From assembly GCA_903864375.1 (NCBI GenBank), contig CAIPFS010000395.1, forward strand, positions 1 to 9,181: 9,181 nucleotides of DNA. Direction: 5' to 3'. The position numbers were made by a program, and so were the translations under genes. The first letter of the stretch is position 1, and every line of letters starts with the position of its first letter. The notes beneath the pieces are model-generated. The model saw only the letters and a program-made list of their open reading frames with translations, was not told the DNA's origin and did no database searches. This document shows positions 1 to 6,552 of this stretch, one piece after another. Origin of the DNA: an uncultured Verrucomicrobiota bacterium. Lineage in GTDB: Bacteria; Verrucomicrobiota; Verrucomicrobiia; Limisphaerales; UBA9464.

Positions 1-58
1 CACGGATGCCCTGCAACCGCCGGTTTGTCATCCCTCCGCGGCGAAGGCGCGGGACCTG

Positions 59-126
59 GCATGGAGCAGCCGACAAGAACGTCGGCGAAACGGCAGACAG
101 GAATGTCTGCGCTACGGTGTGAGGGC
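59..126. repeat. Palindromic intergenic repeat, copy 1
   Basis: This 68-bp unit recurs at 292-359 with five mismatches (65, 68, 76, 91 and 123 in this copy). It contains two perfect 6-bp inverted repeats: GCCGAC (69-74) with GTCGGC (81-86), and GCAGAC (93-98) with GTCTGC (105-110), each around a 6-base loop. A conserved tail, GCTACGGTGTGA, follows at 111-122. Tandem small hairpins of this type are dispersed between genes in Verrucomicrobiota genomes, so REP-like non-coding DNA is the best reading. A mobilised repeat and an attenuation element are both possible, and the sequence does not decide between them. Confidence 0.85.
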
Positions 127-204
127 GTCTTCATTGGCTGCAATGACCTCCAAAATTGGGGGTGAACTGAGAAAATGGATCGGACGAGCGTTGCGGCGGC
201 CAGG

Positions 205-256
205 GGATGTAGCGCAGGTTTCCAAACCTGCTGTATCGCGGGCCTCCAGGCCTGCC
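205..256. repeat. Two adjacent hairpin repeats between the REP-like copies
   Basis: GCAGGTTT (214-221) and AAACCTGC (224-231) form a perfect 8-bp inverted repeat around CC. Immediately after, GCGGGCCT (238-245) and AGGCCTGC (248-255) form a second 8-bp stem around CC with one G-T pair. The two elements share the same design, an 8-bp arm with a two-base CC centre, and look like diverged members of one repeat family that is distinct from the flanking GCCGAC/GCAGAC units. The whole stretch reads as composite repeat DNA. Open frames through it on both strands are by-products of the palindromes. Confidence 0.75.
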
Positions 257-291
257 GGGCCTTCGGGCGACCCGGAGAGCGTCGGGATATC

Positions 292-359
292 GCATGGTGC
301 GGCCGACAGGAACGTCGGCGAAAAGGCAGACAGGAATGTCTGCGCTACGGTGTGAAGGC
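292..359. repeat. Palindromic intergenic repeat, copy 2
   Basis: This is the second copy of the 68-bp unit at 59-126, in direct orientation 233 bp downstream, identical at 63 of 68 positions. The stems are GCCGAC (302-307) with GTCGGC (314-319), and GCAGAC (326-331) with GTCTGC (338-343). None of the five differences falls in a stem arm: one lies in a loop, two upstream of the first hairpin, one between the hairpins and one in the tail. This fits conservation of the folded form. Confidence 0.85.
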
Positions 360-419
360 TGATTCCTGGAGAAGGTTGTCATTCTGTGACGCTTGATGGT
401 GCGTTTCAGTGGTGATGCG

Positions 420-653
420 TCATCCTCCGATATCCTGGGGTTGTCTCGCACGCTGGACCCGTTGTTCCGGGGTCAAATCCTGAAACCGTCGATTCGGATC
501 GGGCGGTTGAAGCCTCTGGGCGGGCTTTGCCGGGCCGTTGGTCCCGTTTTCGCCGATGTCCGTGGTCGAATGGCGCCACGCCGTCCGCCCGAGCCATAGT
601 CCGCCAAGGGCGAGCGCAGCGGCTATTGCTGCAAATGGGTATTTTGCCTTCAT
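420..653 (-). CDS. Small membrane-anchored or exported hypothetical protein, 77 aa
   Basis: I do not recognise a family. The N-terminus has the basic start MKAK followed by a hydrophobic, Ala/Leu-rich stretch (about residues 6-22) that would act as a signal anchor or uncleaved signal peptide. A polar tail rich in Pro, Gln and Arg follows, including RRFQDLTPEQRVQRARQ (about 55-71), which looks like a short charged helix. The ATG is preceded by GGAAAG two bases upstream, a purine-rich but rather close ribosome binding site. The gene lies downstream of the LytTR regulator on the same strand, separated by 192 bp, so co-transcription is possible but not tight. The signal-like N-terminus and coherent hydrophilic tail argue for a real gene. 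The lack of any recognised homologue keeps confidence moderate. Confidence 0.55.
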   Translation of the reverse strand: MKAKYPFAAIAAALALGGLWLGRTAWRHSTTDIGENGTNGPAKPAQRLQPPDPNRRFQDLTPEQRVQRARQPQDIGG

Positions 654-805
654 GGCTTTCCGCGGCTTGGATCAGGCGTCGAACTGTTTTTCACGCCGCC
701 ATCGTGCGCGACTTTCCGGGAGCCGCCCTTCGATTTGGAACGGAGGCTGAAAAATGTGGTGCCAAACGCCAGCAATCGGGATTGAACAACCGACTCCGAC
801 AATCA

Positions 806-845
806 TCCCTGATGCTCTGCGCATTCAGCGATTCATTTTCAGGGA
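806..845 (-). terminator. Stem-loop directly after the response regulator stop codon
   Basis: TCCCTGA (806-812) and TCAGGGA (839-845) are perfect 7-bp complements. The outer arm sits immediately after the regulator's TAG stop at 846-848 on the minus strand. The loop is long (26 bases) and no T tract follows on the minus strand, so this is not a classical intrinsic terminator. It could mark the 3' end of the two-component operon or protect the mRNA end. The call is tentative. Confidence 0.25.
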
Positions 846-1607
846 CTACTGGAATTCCAGCTTTTGTTGGAGTTCACGAATGGGACGCGTGGTGGGGTAG
901 CTCTTGCCATTCTTGAGTATCACCCGATTCTCGCCCTTGAACATCGGTTGTAGCTCCCGGATCTGGTCGATGTTGACGATGACCGAGCGGTTGATGCGCA
1001 GGAACCGTTGCGGGGGGAGGTGGGATTCCAGCGAACCCATGGTTTCGCGCAGGACGTGATTCTCCTTGCCGGTATGCACCACGGCATATTTTCCCGCAGC
1101 CTCAATGGTTTGGATCTGTTCCAACTCGACAAAGCACACCTTTCCCGGGGTTTTGACAGCCAATCGCGTGAGCTGGGCGGCGGGTGCCGGTGCCTGACCT
1201 AGAAGAGCCAGAAGCCGGCTGGCGTTGGTAAGGGCATGTTTGTCCGAAAGGAGATTCCTCGCCCGCTGCACGGTTTCCTTGAACCGGGTGGGCTTGAACG
1301 GCTTGAGAAGGTAATCCAGCGCGTGCGCTTCGAAGGCTTGAAGAGCGTGCTGATCATAAGCCGTGGTGAAGATGATGACGGACGGCATTGCCTGCGGCAC
1401 TCGCCTCAACACCTCAAATCCGTCCATTTCCGGCATCTGCACGTCGAGAAACACAAGGTCCGGCCGGGTCGCCTGGATTTGTACCACCGCTTCAAATCCA
1501 TCCCGGCTTTCCCCAACGACCTCCACATCCGGTTCTTCATCCAATAGCAGGCGAACACGCTGCCTGGCCAGCGGCTCGTCATCCACGATCAACGCCCGGA
1601 TTTTCAT
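846..1607 (-). CDS. LytTR-family response regulator (AlgR/LytR type), 253 aa
   Basis: This is a cytoplasmic DNA-binding response regulator expected to receive phosphate from the kinase encoded just upstream. Residues 1-120 are a receiver domain with the acidic pair D9/D10, phosphoacceptor D55 in LVFLDVQMPEMDG, T81/T82 in FTTAYD, and K102 in LLKPF. Residues about 145-250 form a LytTR DNA-binding domain, recognised from FVELEQIQTIEAAGKYAVVHT and RFLRINRSVIVNIDQIREL. The length and domain order match the family. Its ATG overlaps the kinase stop as ATGA (1607-1604), a typical translational coupling, and no strong Shine-Dalgarno precedes it. LytTR regulators usually bind paired short direct repeats upstream of genes for envelope or exported functions. 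The target genes here cannot be read from the sequence. All residues needed for phosphotransfer appear intact. Confidence 0.95.
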   Translation of the reverse strand: MKIRALIVDDEPLARQRVRLLLDEEPDVEVVGESRDGFEAVVQIQATRPDLVFLDVQMPEMDGFEVLRRVPQAMPSVIIFTTAYDQHALQAFEAHALDYLLKPFKPTRFKETVQRARNLLSDKHALTNASRLLALLGQAPAPAAQLTRLAVKTPGKVCFVELEQIQTIEAAGKYAVVHTGKENHVLRETMGSLESHLPPQRFLRINRSVIVNIDQIRELQPMFKGENRVILKNGKSYPTTRPIRELQQKLEFQ

Positions 1608-2770
1608 ACAGCGGACTCGATTGAAACGGAGGGAAGTTGCATCGGCTTCCGGTGCAGGGGAAGGCGAAGATCAACACGACAACCCTGGGGTTCAGCCCTT
1701 CCAAAGGAGAAATGTTGGTTCTGGCCGTAGAGCAGCTGTAGCCGTGCGTGGGTATTGGTCAGACCGATTCCAAGTCGTTCGGGATGGCTGGAGTCCCCGT
1801 CGGGCAAGCCCCTGCCGTTGTCTCGAACAATAAGGTGCAAATCCAGACCATCCTGTTTGGCTTCGATCGAAACGAGTCCCGGTCCCCGCTGCGGTTCGAT
1901 ACCGTGGCGGATGGCGTTCTCCACCAACGGCTGGAGCAGCAACGCCGGAACAAGGGCATTCCTTAATTCATCCGGAACGCTCTGTTCCAGCTGGAGTCGT
2001 CCACCGAAACGCTGTCGCTCGATGCCGAAATAGATTCCGATAAAATCGAGCTCATCCCTCAGGGGAATCTCCTGTTCCTCCATCGAATCGAGACTGCGGC
2101 GGAGCAGTATGCTGAGGTCGCCCAGCATCTCATCGGCTGCCCGCGGACGGATATAAACCAGCGCAGCAATCGAGTTGAGTGTATTGAACAGAAAGTGCGG
2201 ATGGATCTGTATGCGCAACGCTTGCAGTTTGGCGCGAACGAGCCTCGTCTCCAATTCGGTCGCACGTCGCTCCCGCTCCTGCGACTTTCGAAAATGCGCG
2301 ATGGCCTGGCAAGCCCCGACCAGGGACCAGTAGACCAGAATATCCAGAACGGCGCGGAAACCAAGAAACACGCCGAAACCACTGGGCGGTCCAGGTTCGT
2401 CCATTGGTGAAACGGGCAATCTCGGTGTTGTTTCCGAAGGTTCCGGACGGGGAAAGACCTCTCGAACCACGCGAAAGACGGCCCGGTTGGCGGCGACAAT
2501 CAAGAGGCAGGCCAGAACATGAATTTCGACATTTCGAAGCAGGCGTTGTCGTTCGATGGGAAAGGAAAAAGAGAGCCATGCCGTGGCAGGCAGGAATAGC
2601 AGCCACAGTGCCCAGAAAGACCCACCGAAGCGAACCGCCTCGCGCCATGAAGCGGGATTGGTCAAGGTGAGGGGAACGGCAAACAGGAGCACCAGGGTTC
2701 CCCACACTCCCAGCGCTGTTGCCGCAATTGCCACCCTTTGAGCGATGCGGTTGCTGCTGATCGGGTTCAT
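1604..2770 (-). CDS. LytS/YehU-type membrane sensor histidine kinase, 388 aa
   Basis: This is an inner-membrane sensor kinase of the His_kinase (PF06580-like) plus HATPase_c class that pairs with LytTR regulators. The N-terminal half has four likely membrane helices (about residues 13-36, 47-71, 80-97 and 133-157) and no recognisable periplasmic sensor domain. A charged linker (about 158-187) leads to the phosphoacceptor region QIHPHFLFNTLNS (188-200, conserved His192). ATP-binding motifs follow: PLVENAIRHG (281-290, N box), RDNGRGLPDG (316-325, G1 box) and RLGIGLTN (332-339, G2 box). It overlaps the downstream regulator by ATGA. The ATG at 2770 is chosen because ATGs just upstream run straight into stop codons. 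No good Shine-Dalgarno is visible. The ligand is unknown; the compact four-helix input suggests sensing within or at the membrane, which is inference. Confidence 0.94.
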   Translation of the reverse strand: MNPISSNRIAQRVAIAATALGVWGTLVLLFAVPLTLTNPASWREAVRFGGSFWALWLLFLPATAWLSFSFPIERQRLLRNVEIHVLACLLIVAANRAVFRVVREVFPRPEPSETTPRLPVSPMDEPGPPSGFGVFLGFRAVLDILVYWSLVGACQAIAHFRKSQERERRATELETRLVRAKLQALRIQIHPHFLFNTLNSIAALVYIRPRAADEMLGDLSILLRRSLDSMEEQEIPLRDELDFIGIYFGIERQRFGGRLQLEQSVPDELRNALVPALLLQPLVENAIRHGIEPQRGPGLVSIEAKQDGLDLHLIVRDNGRGLPDGDSSHPERLGIGLTNTHARLQLLYGQNQHFSFGRAEPQGCRVDLRLPLHRKPMQLPSVSIESAV

Positions 2771-2904
2771 GTCATGACAATGGCATTCCGGGTGATCCTA
2801 AACACCCGTGGCCAATCGGTGCAACGCTCCTCGAAGGAGCAGACAACTCCATGAAACCGGCTCTCAATAGACCCTTGCTGACGGAGAATTCTGGCAGAAA
2901 CGTT
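2771..2904 (-). promoter_or_regulatory. Kinase leader with two perfect hairpins and a weak promoter candidate
   Basis: This 134-bp gap separates the kinase from the upstream propeller gene on the same strand. It holds CGGGTG (2789-2794) with CACCCG (2803-2808), a perfect 6-bp inverted repeat with an 8-base loop starting 18 bp upstream of the kinase ATG. It also holds GCTCCT (2826-2831) with AGGAGC (2835-2840) around a 3-base loop. On the minus strand TTGCAC (2824-2819) and TAGGAT (2800-2795) are 18 bp apart and could be a poor -35/-10 pair, with the -10 lying in the loop of the first hairpin. No T tract follows either stem, so neither is a clear terminator. Confidence 0.3.
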
Positions 2905-5205
2905 CTAGGGGTTTAGAACGCCGCGAAAAAAGGCGTGGTCCGCGGCAAGGGACGGCGCGATCAGCAGGCCATGGGGTGGCAGTGATGTCGTGGTGATGGG
3001 AGACCAACCCGAGAAATCAGCGGTGACATCCAACCGCACCGGTTCGCCTATGGGGCCAACCAGCCGCCAGGTTGGACGGGATGATTCGGCCCGGATGGTC
3101 AGGCCGGACCATCGCGTCACGAAGAAGCCGCGACCCTCTGTACCCAGCACCCAGAGATCCGGATCGTGCGGGTCCACGGTCACGCACTCCACCCGCAGTT
3201 GGGCGAGACCGCCATTTTGCTGCCGCCAGGTCACCCCATCGTCTTCGCTGGTCCAGATGCCGGTGGCGTATTGTTCGTCGTGGTAAGGATCGTCGTTACT
3301 GCCCGCCATCAGGCGTCGGGGATTCACCGGATCAATGGCGACACAGGCCAGGAACTTGTCGTTGCGCAGGCGCGACCATTGGTTCGTTGCGTACCGCCAC
3401 AAGCCGCCGGTTTTGTCATTGCGCCAGGGCAGGGCATAGACCCGGCCCAGGACGTCCACCGCGAGTCGCTGGGCCTCGGTGGGCGAGCCGGTCATTTTGG
3501 CGAACTGAGCGCCGCGGTTGGTTGTGGCGTACACGCCGTCCCTGGTACTGATGAAGAACTTCCGAAGATCTCGTGGATCGGGGGCAATCCAGCGAGGATC
3601 CGTCCCGCACGGCTGGTTGGTCCAGTGATCGCCGCCGTCGCCGGAATGCCAGAGTTTTCCCCCGACGACCGCCCACACCTGCGCCGGCTCATCCAGAAGA
3701 GCGTGGATGCCGACGGGCTGTCCGCCTGCCGGGAGCCCGACGGACGATCCGATGAGCATCTGGTAATTCGCCCCACCATCGCGGCTCCGGGCCACGCCGC
3801 TGAAGCTTCCGAACTGGCCGCAGTTCAGATAGAGCGTGTCGTTGGTCGTCCAGGCGATATCTGAGGCACCCTGGTATTGCGGCAACCCCGCACCGCGTTG
3901 CCAGGAGTTGAGACCGTCGCGGCTTTGGTGACCGAACCCGTGGTCCAGGGCCGTGAACATGGAGCGCTCTGGATCGAGAGGATGCCAGGCAAACTGGGTG
4001 CAGACCCATCCCGCATAACCCCGTCCGCGAACACCGGCGGCACCCGCCGGACGGACGGAAGTCACATCCGTCCAGGTCGCGCCATTGTTGGTCGTCCGCA
4101 CGCAATATTCACTCTGGTAGGCGTAGAAGGTATTGGCGTCGGTCGGGTCGGCGGAGATGCCCGTGTAGTTTGCGCCGGAAGAAGTGAACACGGGGGTCAC
4201 GGACCGCTTCGACCATGTGGATCCGCCATTGCCGCTCAGATAAATTCCCGCGTTATCGAACGCCACATCAGAGGTGACCAGGCGCGATGGATTCACCGGC
4301 GAAATCGCAAGTGCCTTCATTCGCGTGACGAAGTAATCGGTGGCCCCGGTGTTCTGGCGGATGCCGGAATTTCGGGGCGACCAACTGACCCCGGCATTCG
4401 TGCTCCACCAGATGCCGCCCGCTGTGTAGCCGCCGCCGGGCAGCGGGGCGTTCCACAGGGCCACGTAAAGGGTGTCAGCAAGGACCGGATGTGCCACCAA
4501 ATCCTTGGCATGCAGATGCGGAAGACCGGCATTTCTGTAGACCCAGTTCGTTCCCCCGTCCTCGCTGACGGACACGCCCGCGTCATTCACGACCGCATAG
4601 AGCTTTGTCGAACTCCCGGCTGCAAATGCGGCGGCCATCACGTTGCCGCCCGCCTTGATGGCACCGAGTCGTTTCCAATCCGTGCCGCCGTTCCTGCTGA
4701 CCCACACCGCGCCGTAGTCGGGCGTGCCGGGTGAACCGTATTCCCGGTGGTTTCCCCCGAAGGCCAGCAGATGGGTGGCATCGTTCGGGTCGAACAGCAC
4801 CTTTTGGATTGGTGTGGAATACTTGCCGGCATCGGGCGGCGGGAATCCGGTTCGCACGGAGGCCCAGTTCCGTCCGCCATCCTGACTCCGGTAGAGGCCG
4901 CCCATGGTCCCGGCCCAGACGACGTTGGGGTCCGTTGGATGCCAGGTGAAGTCGGCGATTTCCCAATTCTTCAGGCCGAACGTGCCCTGCCACGACACGC
5001 CGCGATCCTCGCTGAGGCCGATACCCAGGATGTCGCCGCCGATGAGGACCCGGCTATGATCATGCGGTGAAACGGCCAGCGACGTGATCCAGCCACCTGC
5101 CGACGGCTCGTGCAGGGGCGACCAGAGCAGGTCGGCGGCGAGTGACGTCAGCCAGCCGGGCAGGGCGGCAACTGCAACAAGGAAAGCAATCCGACGAAAA
5201 GTCAT
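2905..5205 (-). CDS. Secreted multi-Asp-box (BNR/sortilin-like) beta-propeller protein, 766 aa
   Basis: An exported beta-propeller protein. The N-terminus MTFRRIAFLVAVAALPGWLTSLAA is a signal peptide, probably cut near residue 23 or 24. I count twelve Asp-box motifs of the S-x-D-x-G-x-x-W type, starting at residues 65, 107, 170, 214, 268, 324, 371, 428, 474, 521, 561 and 653; the one at 428 is degenerate and those at 474 and 561 end in Y and F. Blades also carry the repeated 'DP.DP..L.AG' turn (for example WHPTDPNVVWAGT and VDPHDPDLWVLGT). This architecture occurs in GH74 xyloglucanase-like proteins, sortilin/VPS10 propellers and Ycf48-like factors. The opening GGWITSLAVSPHD...GGDILGIGLSEDRGVSW most resembles GH74-like proteins, but I cannot assign a catalytic acid, so no enzyme activity is claimed. 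Residues about 700-766 form a separate C-terminal domain ending FFRGVLNP. It is 115 bp downstream of the lipoprotein gene. Confidence 0.85.
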   Translation of the reverse strand: MTFRRIAFLVAVAALPGWLTSLAADLLWSPLHEPSAGGWITSLAVSPHDHSRVLIGGDILGIGLSEDRGVSWQGTFGLKNWEIADFTWHPTDPNVVWAGTMGGLYRSQDGGRNWASVRTGFPPPDAGKYSTPIQKVLFDPNDATHLLAFGGNHREYGSPGTPDYGAVWVSRNGGTDWKRLGAIKAGGNVMAAAFAAGSSTKLYAVVNDAGVSVSEDGGTNWVYRNAGLPHLHAKDLVAHPVLADTLYVALWNAPLPGGGYTAGGIWWSTNAGVSWSPRNSGIRQNTGATDYFVTRMKALAISPVNPSRLVTSDVAFDNAGIYLSGNGGSTWSKRSVTPVFTSSGANYTGISADPTDANTFYAYQSEYCVRTTNNGATWTDVTSVRPAGAAGVRGRGYAGWVCTQFAWHPLDPERSMFTALDHGFGHQSRDGLNSWQRGAGLPQYQGASDIAWTTNDTLYLNCGQFGSFSGVARSRDGGANYQMLIGSSVGLPAGGQPVGIHALLDEPAQVWAVVGGKLWHSGDGGDHWTNQPCGTDPRWIAPDPRDLRKFFISTRDGVYATTNRGAQFAKMTGSPTEAQRLAVDVLGRVYALPWRNDKTGGLWRYATNQWSRLRNDKFLACVAIDPVNPRRLMAGSNDDPYHDEQYATGIWTSEDDGVTWRQQNGGLAQLRVECVTVDPHDPDLWVLGTEGRGFFVTRWSGLTIRAESSRPTWRLVGPIGEPVRLDVTADFSGWSPITTTSLPPHGLLIAPSLAADHAFFRGVLNP

Positions 5206-5320
5206 TGCCAGAGACCAATGCTAAGCCAGCGCAGTGCCAGGTTCCCCGTAAACTTGCAAATGCTCTGAATGATTGGCCGGTAACAGACTCTAAGAAATCT
5301 GAATCATCCTTCTGAGGGGA

Positions 5321-5803
5321 TCACGGAGCACTCATCGTGCTCAGGCGGGTGAGGGCGGCTTTGGCGGAGGCACTCCCGCTCTGGGCGGCCCTGTCCAGCC
5401 CTTCGCGGATGCCGCCCACCGCCGCCATGGCCTGCGCCTGCTGATCCGGGGTCAGGCGGAGATTGAGGAGGGTTTGAAGGTAAACCACCGACTGATCGTA
5501 GTCCCGTCGATTCCAGGCTTCCAAGGCGGCCTTCGCGTTGTTGGCCAGATAAGGATTCGAATGATCCCCGGCTAATTTTGCCAGCACGGCTTCCGGAGCA
5601 GGAACCGTTTCCGCAACGGTCGGGGCAGCCGGACGAGCCAAAGGATCGGAATTGGCGGATTCAGGGGTTGAGATCGGAGCTGATGGCGCATCCTTGGGTT
5701 CGGCTTTCCGACATCCGATGGCCGCGACCAAACAGAGGAGCAGGCCGGCGACTCTCCCCAGTCCTCGCGCCCGCGCCAAGTGCATCAAGTCGGGGCAGCT
5801 CAT
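5321..5803 (-). CDS. Putative lipoprotein with helical C-terminal region, 160 aa
   Basis: A small predicted lipoprotein of unknown function. From the ATG at 5803 the protein has a basic N-region (RARGLGR, 11-17), a hydrophobic core (LLLCLVAAIG, 21-30) and Cys31 as the likely lipidation site in AIGC, an acceptable though not ideal lipobox. Residues about 35-70 are a Pro/Ala/Ser/Thr-rich linker. Residues about 71-155 are predicted helical, with ALEAWNRRDYDQSVVYLQTLLN (about 93-114) looking like one TPR-type helical pair. The ATG at 5803 is preferred over an in-frame ATG at 5866: it lies 2 bp after the stop of the upstream pseudopilin gene, has GGTGGTG just upstream, and gives a proper signal. 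The 21 extra upstream codons would overlap that gene and disturb the signal. It probably acts with the pseudopilin-like proteins in the envelope, inferred from the operon only. Confidence 0.75.
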   Translation of the reverse strand: MSCPDLMHLARARGLGRVAGLLLCLVAAIGCRKAEPKDAPSAPISTPESANSDPLARPAAPTVAETVPAPEAVLAKLAGDHSNPYLANNAKAALEAWNRRDYDQSVVYLQTLLNLRLTPDQQAQAMAAVGGIREGLDRAAQSGSASAKAALTRLSTMSAP

Positions 5804-5805
5804 GT

Positions 5806-6525
5806 TCACCACCAGAATTCCGGTGAACCCGACGAACGCATGATCATGACCCGCCAGGATCGCCACTCGGCATGTCCATCCACCGTCACGACATCTCCTC
5901 CCGCTGGAAGCTTTTTCTCCAAATGGCTGGTGCGATGTGGCTTGGAGGCCCCTCCAATGACCTTTTCGAATGTCCCTCCATTCTTGTATTTGCCGGATGA
6001 ATCGGCGATGGCCCCCTGGGAAATGGTCGAGTCGGCCACGATCACCGCATCCGAGGCATTCGTCTTTAATGCGGTCAGTTTGGTGATTTGATAGTCCGGC
6101 TTGATGGAGCCGATTCCCTTGAAGGCATAGCTGTAACCGGTTGGGCGGAAGCCGCTGTTCCTTGCCCAGAGAACCCAGAGTTCATCGTTGTCCTGGGCCC
6201 AACCCGAAGGACAGAAGAAGGAATGCCGCTGCAGTCCATACTTCATGATGTTTGTCACGGTGGGATTGGGCAGATCCCAGGCCCAATTGGAGGTGCCTTC
6301 GATGGGAGGGACAAAATCCCGATTGTCATCGGCGTACAACTGAACCGCCAGGCCGAATTGGTGAAGGTTGCTAAGACATTTGGCGCGGTTCGCCCGCTCT
6401 TTGGCCTTGGACAGGGCCGGCAGCAACATACCGGCGAGGATGGCAATGATGGCGATGACCACCAACAGCTCGATCAACGTAAACCCGTTTCTGAGGTGGC
6501 GGATGGGATGGAAACGGTAGTTCAT
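5806..6525 (-). CDS. Prepilin-type N-terminal cleavage/methylation protein (pseudopilin-like), 239 aa
   Basis: A type II secretion/type IV pilin-like protein of the large family found in Verrucomicrobiota and Planctomycetes. Residues 1-14 are a basic leader ending in Gly14. The prepilin peptidase site is G14/F15 in NGFTLIELLVVIAIIAILAG, with the conserved Glu at +5 (E19), and the hydrophobic helix spans about 15-37. The rest is a soluble domain with the usual KAKCLSNLHQFGLAVQLYADDN segment (48-68), two Cys residues (C50, C105) and a C-terminal VDGHAEWRSW motif (215-224) ending in EFWW (236-239). The start codon at 6525 has only a weak purine stretch upstream (AGAGCGAA). It begins 27 bp after the preceding pseudopilin gene and ends 2 bp before the lipoprotein ATG. 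Whether it assembles into a pilus-like fibre is unknown; these proteins often occur in many copies without local secretion genes. Confidence 0.92.
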   Translation of the reverse strand: MNYRFHPIRHLRNGFTLIELLVVIAIIAILAGMLLPALSKAKERANRAKCLSNLHQFGLAVQLYADDNRDFVPPIEGTSNWAWDLPNPTVTNIMKYGLQRHSFFCPSGWAQDNDELWVLWARNSGFRPTGYSYAFKGIGSIKPDYQITKLTALKTNASDAVIVADSTISQGAIADSSGKYKNGGTFEKVIGGASKPHRTSHLEKKLPAGGDVVTVDGHAEWRSWRVMIMRSSGSPEFWW

Positions 6526-6552
6526 TTCGCTCTGAGGATGTGCCTGACCCCG

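Larger units (their letters stand above)
1..419. other. Gene-poor intergenic region
   Basis: I see no convincing gene here. Bases 1-58 and 360-419 have no recognisable motif. The remainder is the repeat cluster described separately. The short open frames on either strand translate to low-complexity peptides dictated by the palindromes (for example ADRNVGEKADRNVCATV) and have no credible ribosome binding sites. Confidence 0.65.

Noticed and set aside
1..419. CRISPR array
   Set aside because: There are only two copies of the unit, 233 bp apart, and the intervening DNA is itself repeat-like and not unique spacers of regular length.
119..451. Overlapping open frames on both strands across the repeat cluster (78, 73 and 106 aa)
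   Set aside because: Their translations follow the palindromic repeats, overlap each other on opposite strands and have no ribosome binding site or domain.
527..916. 129-aa plus-strand frame
   Set aside because: It runs antisense to the small 77-aa gene and into the 3' end of the response regulator, with no recognisable motif. It is best explained as a shadow.
3166..4734. Long plus-strand frames of 232 and 285 aa inside the propeller gene
   Set aside because: They are antisense shadows of a GC-rich gene with twelve in-frame Asp boxes. The translations have no coherent domain.
5804..5866. Upstream in-frame start for the lipoprotein (adds 21 residues)
   Set aside because: It would overlap the preceding pseudopilin gene by 61 bp and place extra residues in front of the signal sequence. 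The ATG at 5803 has the better ribosome binding site and spacing.
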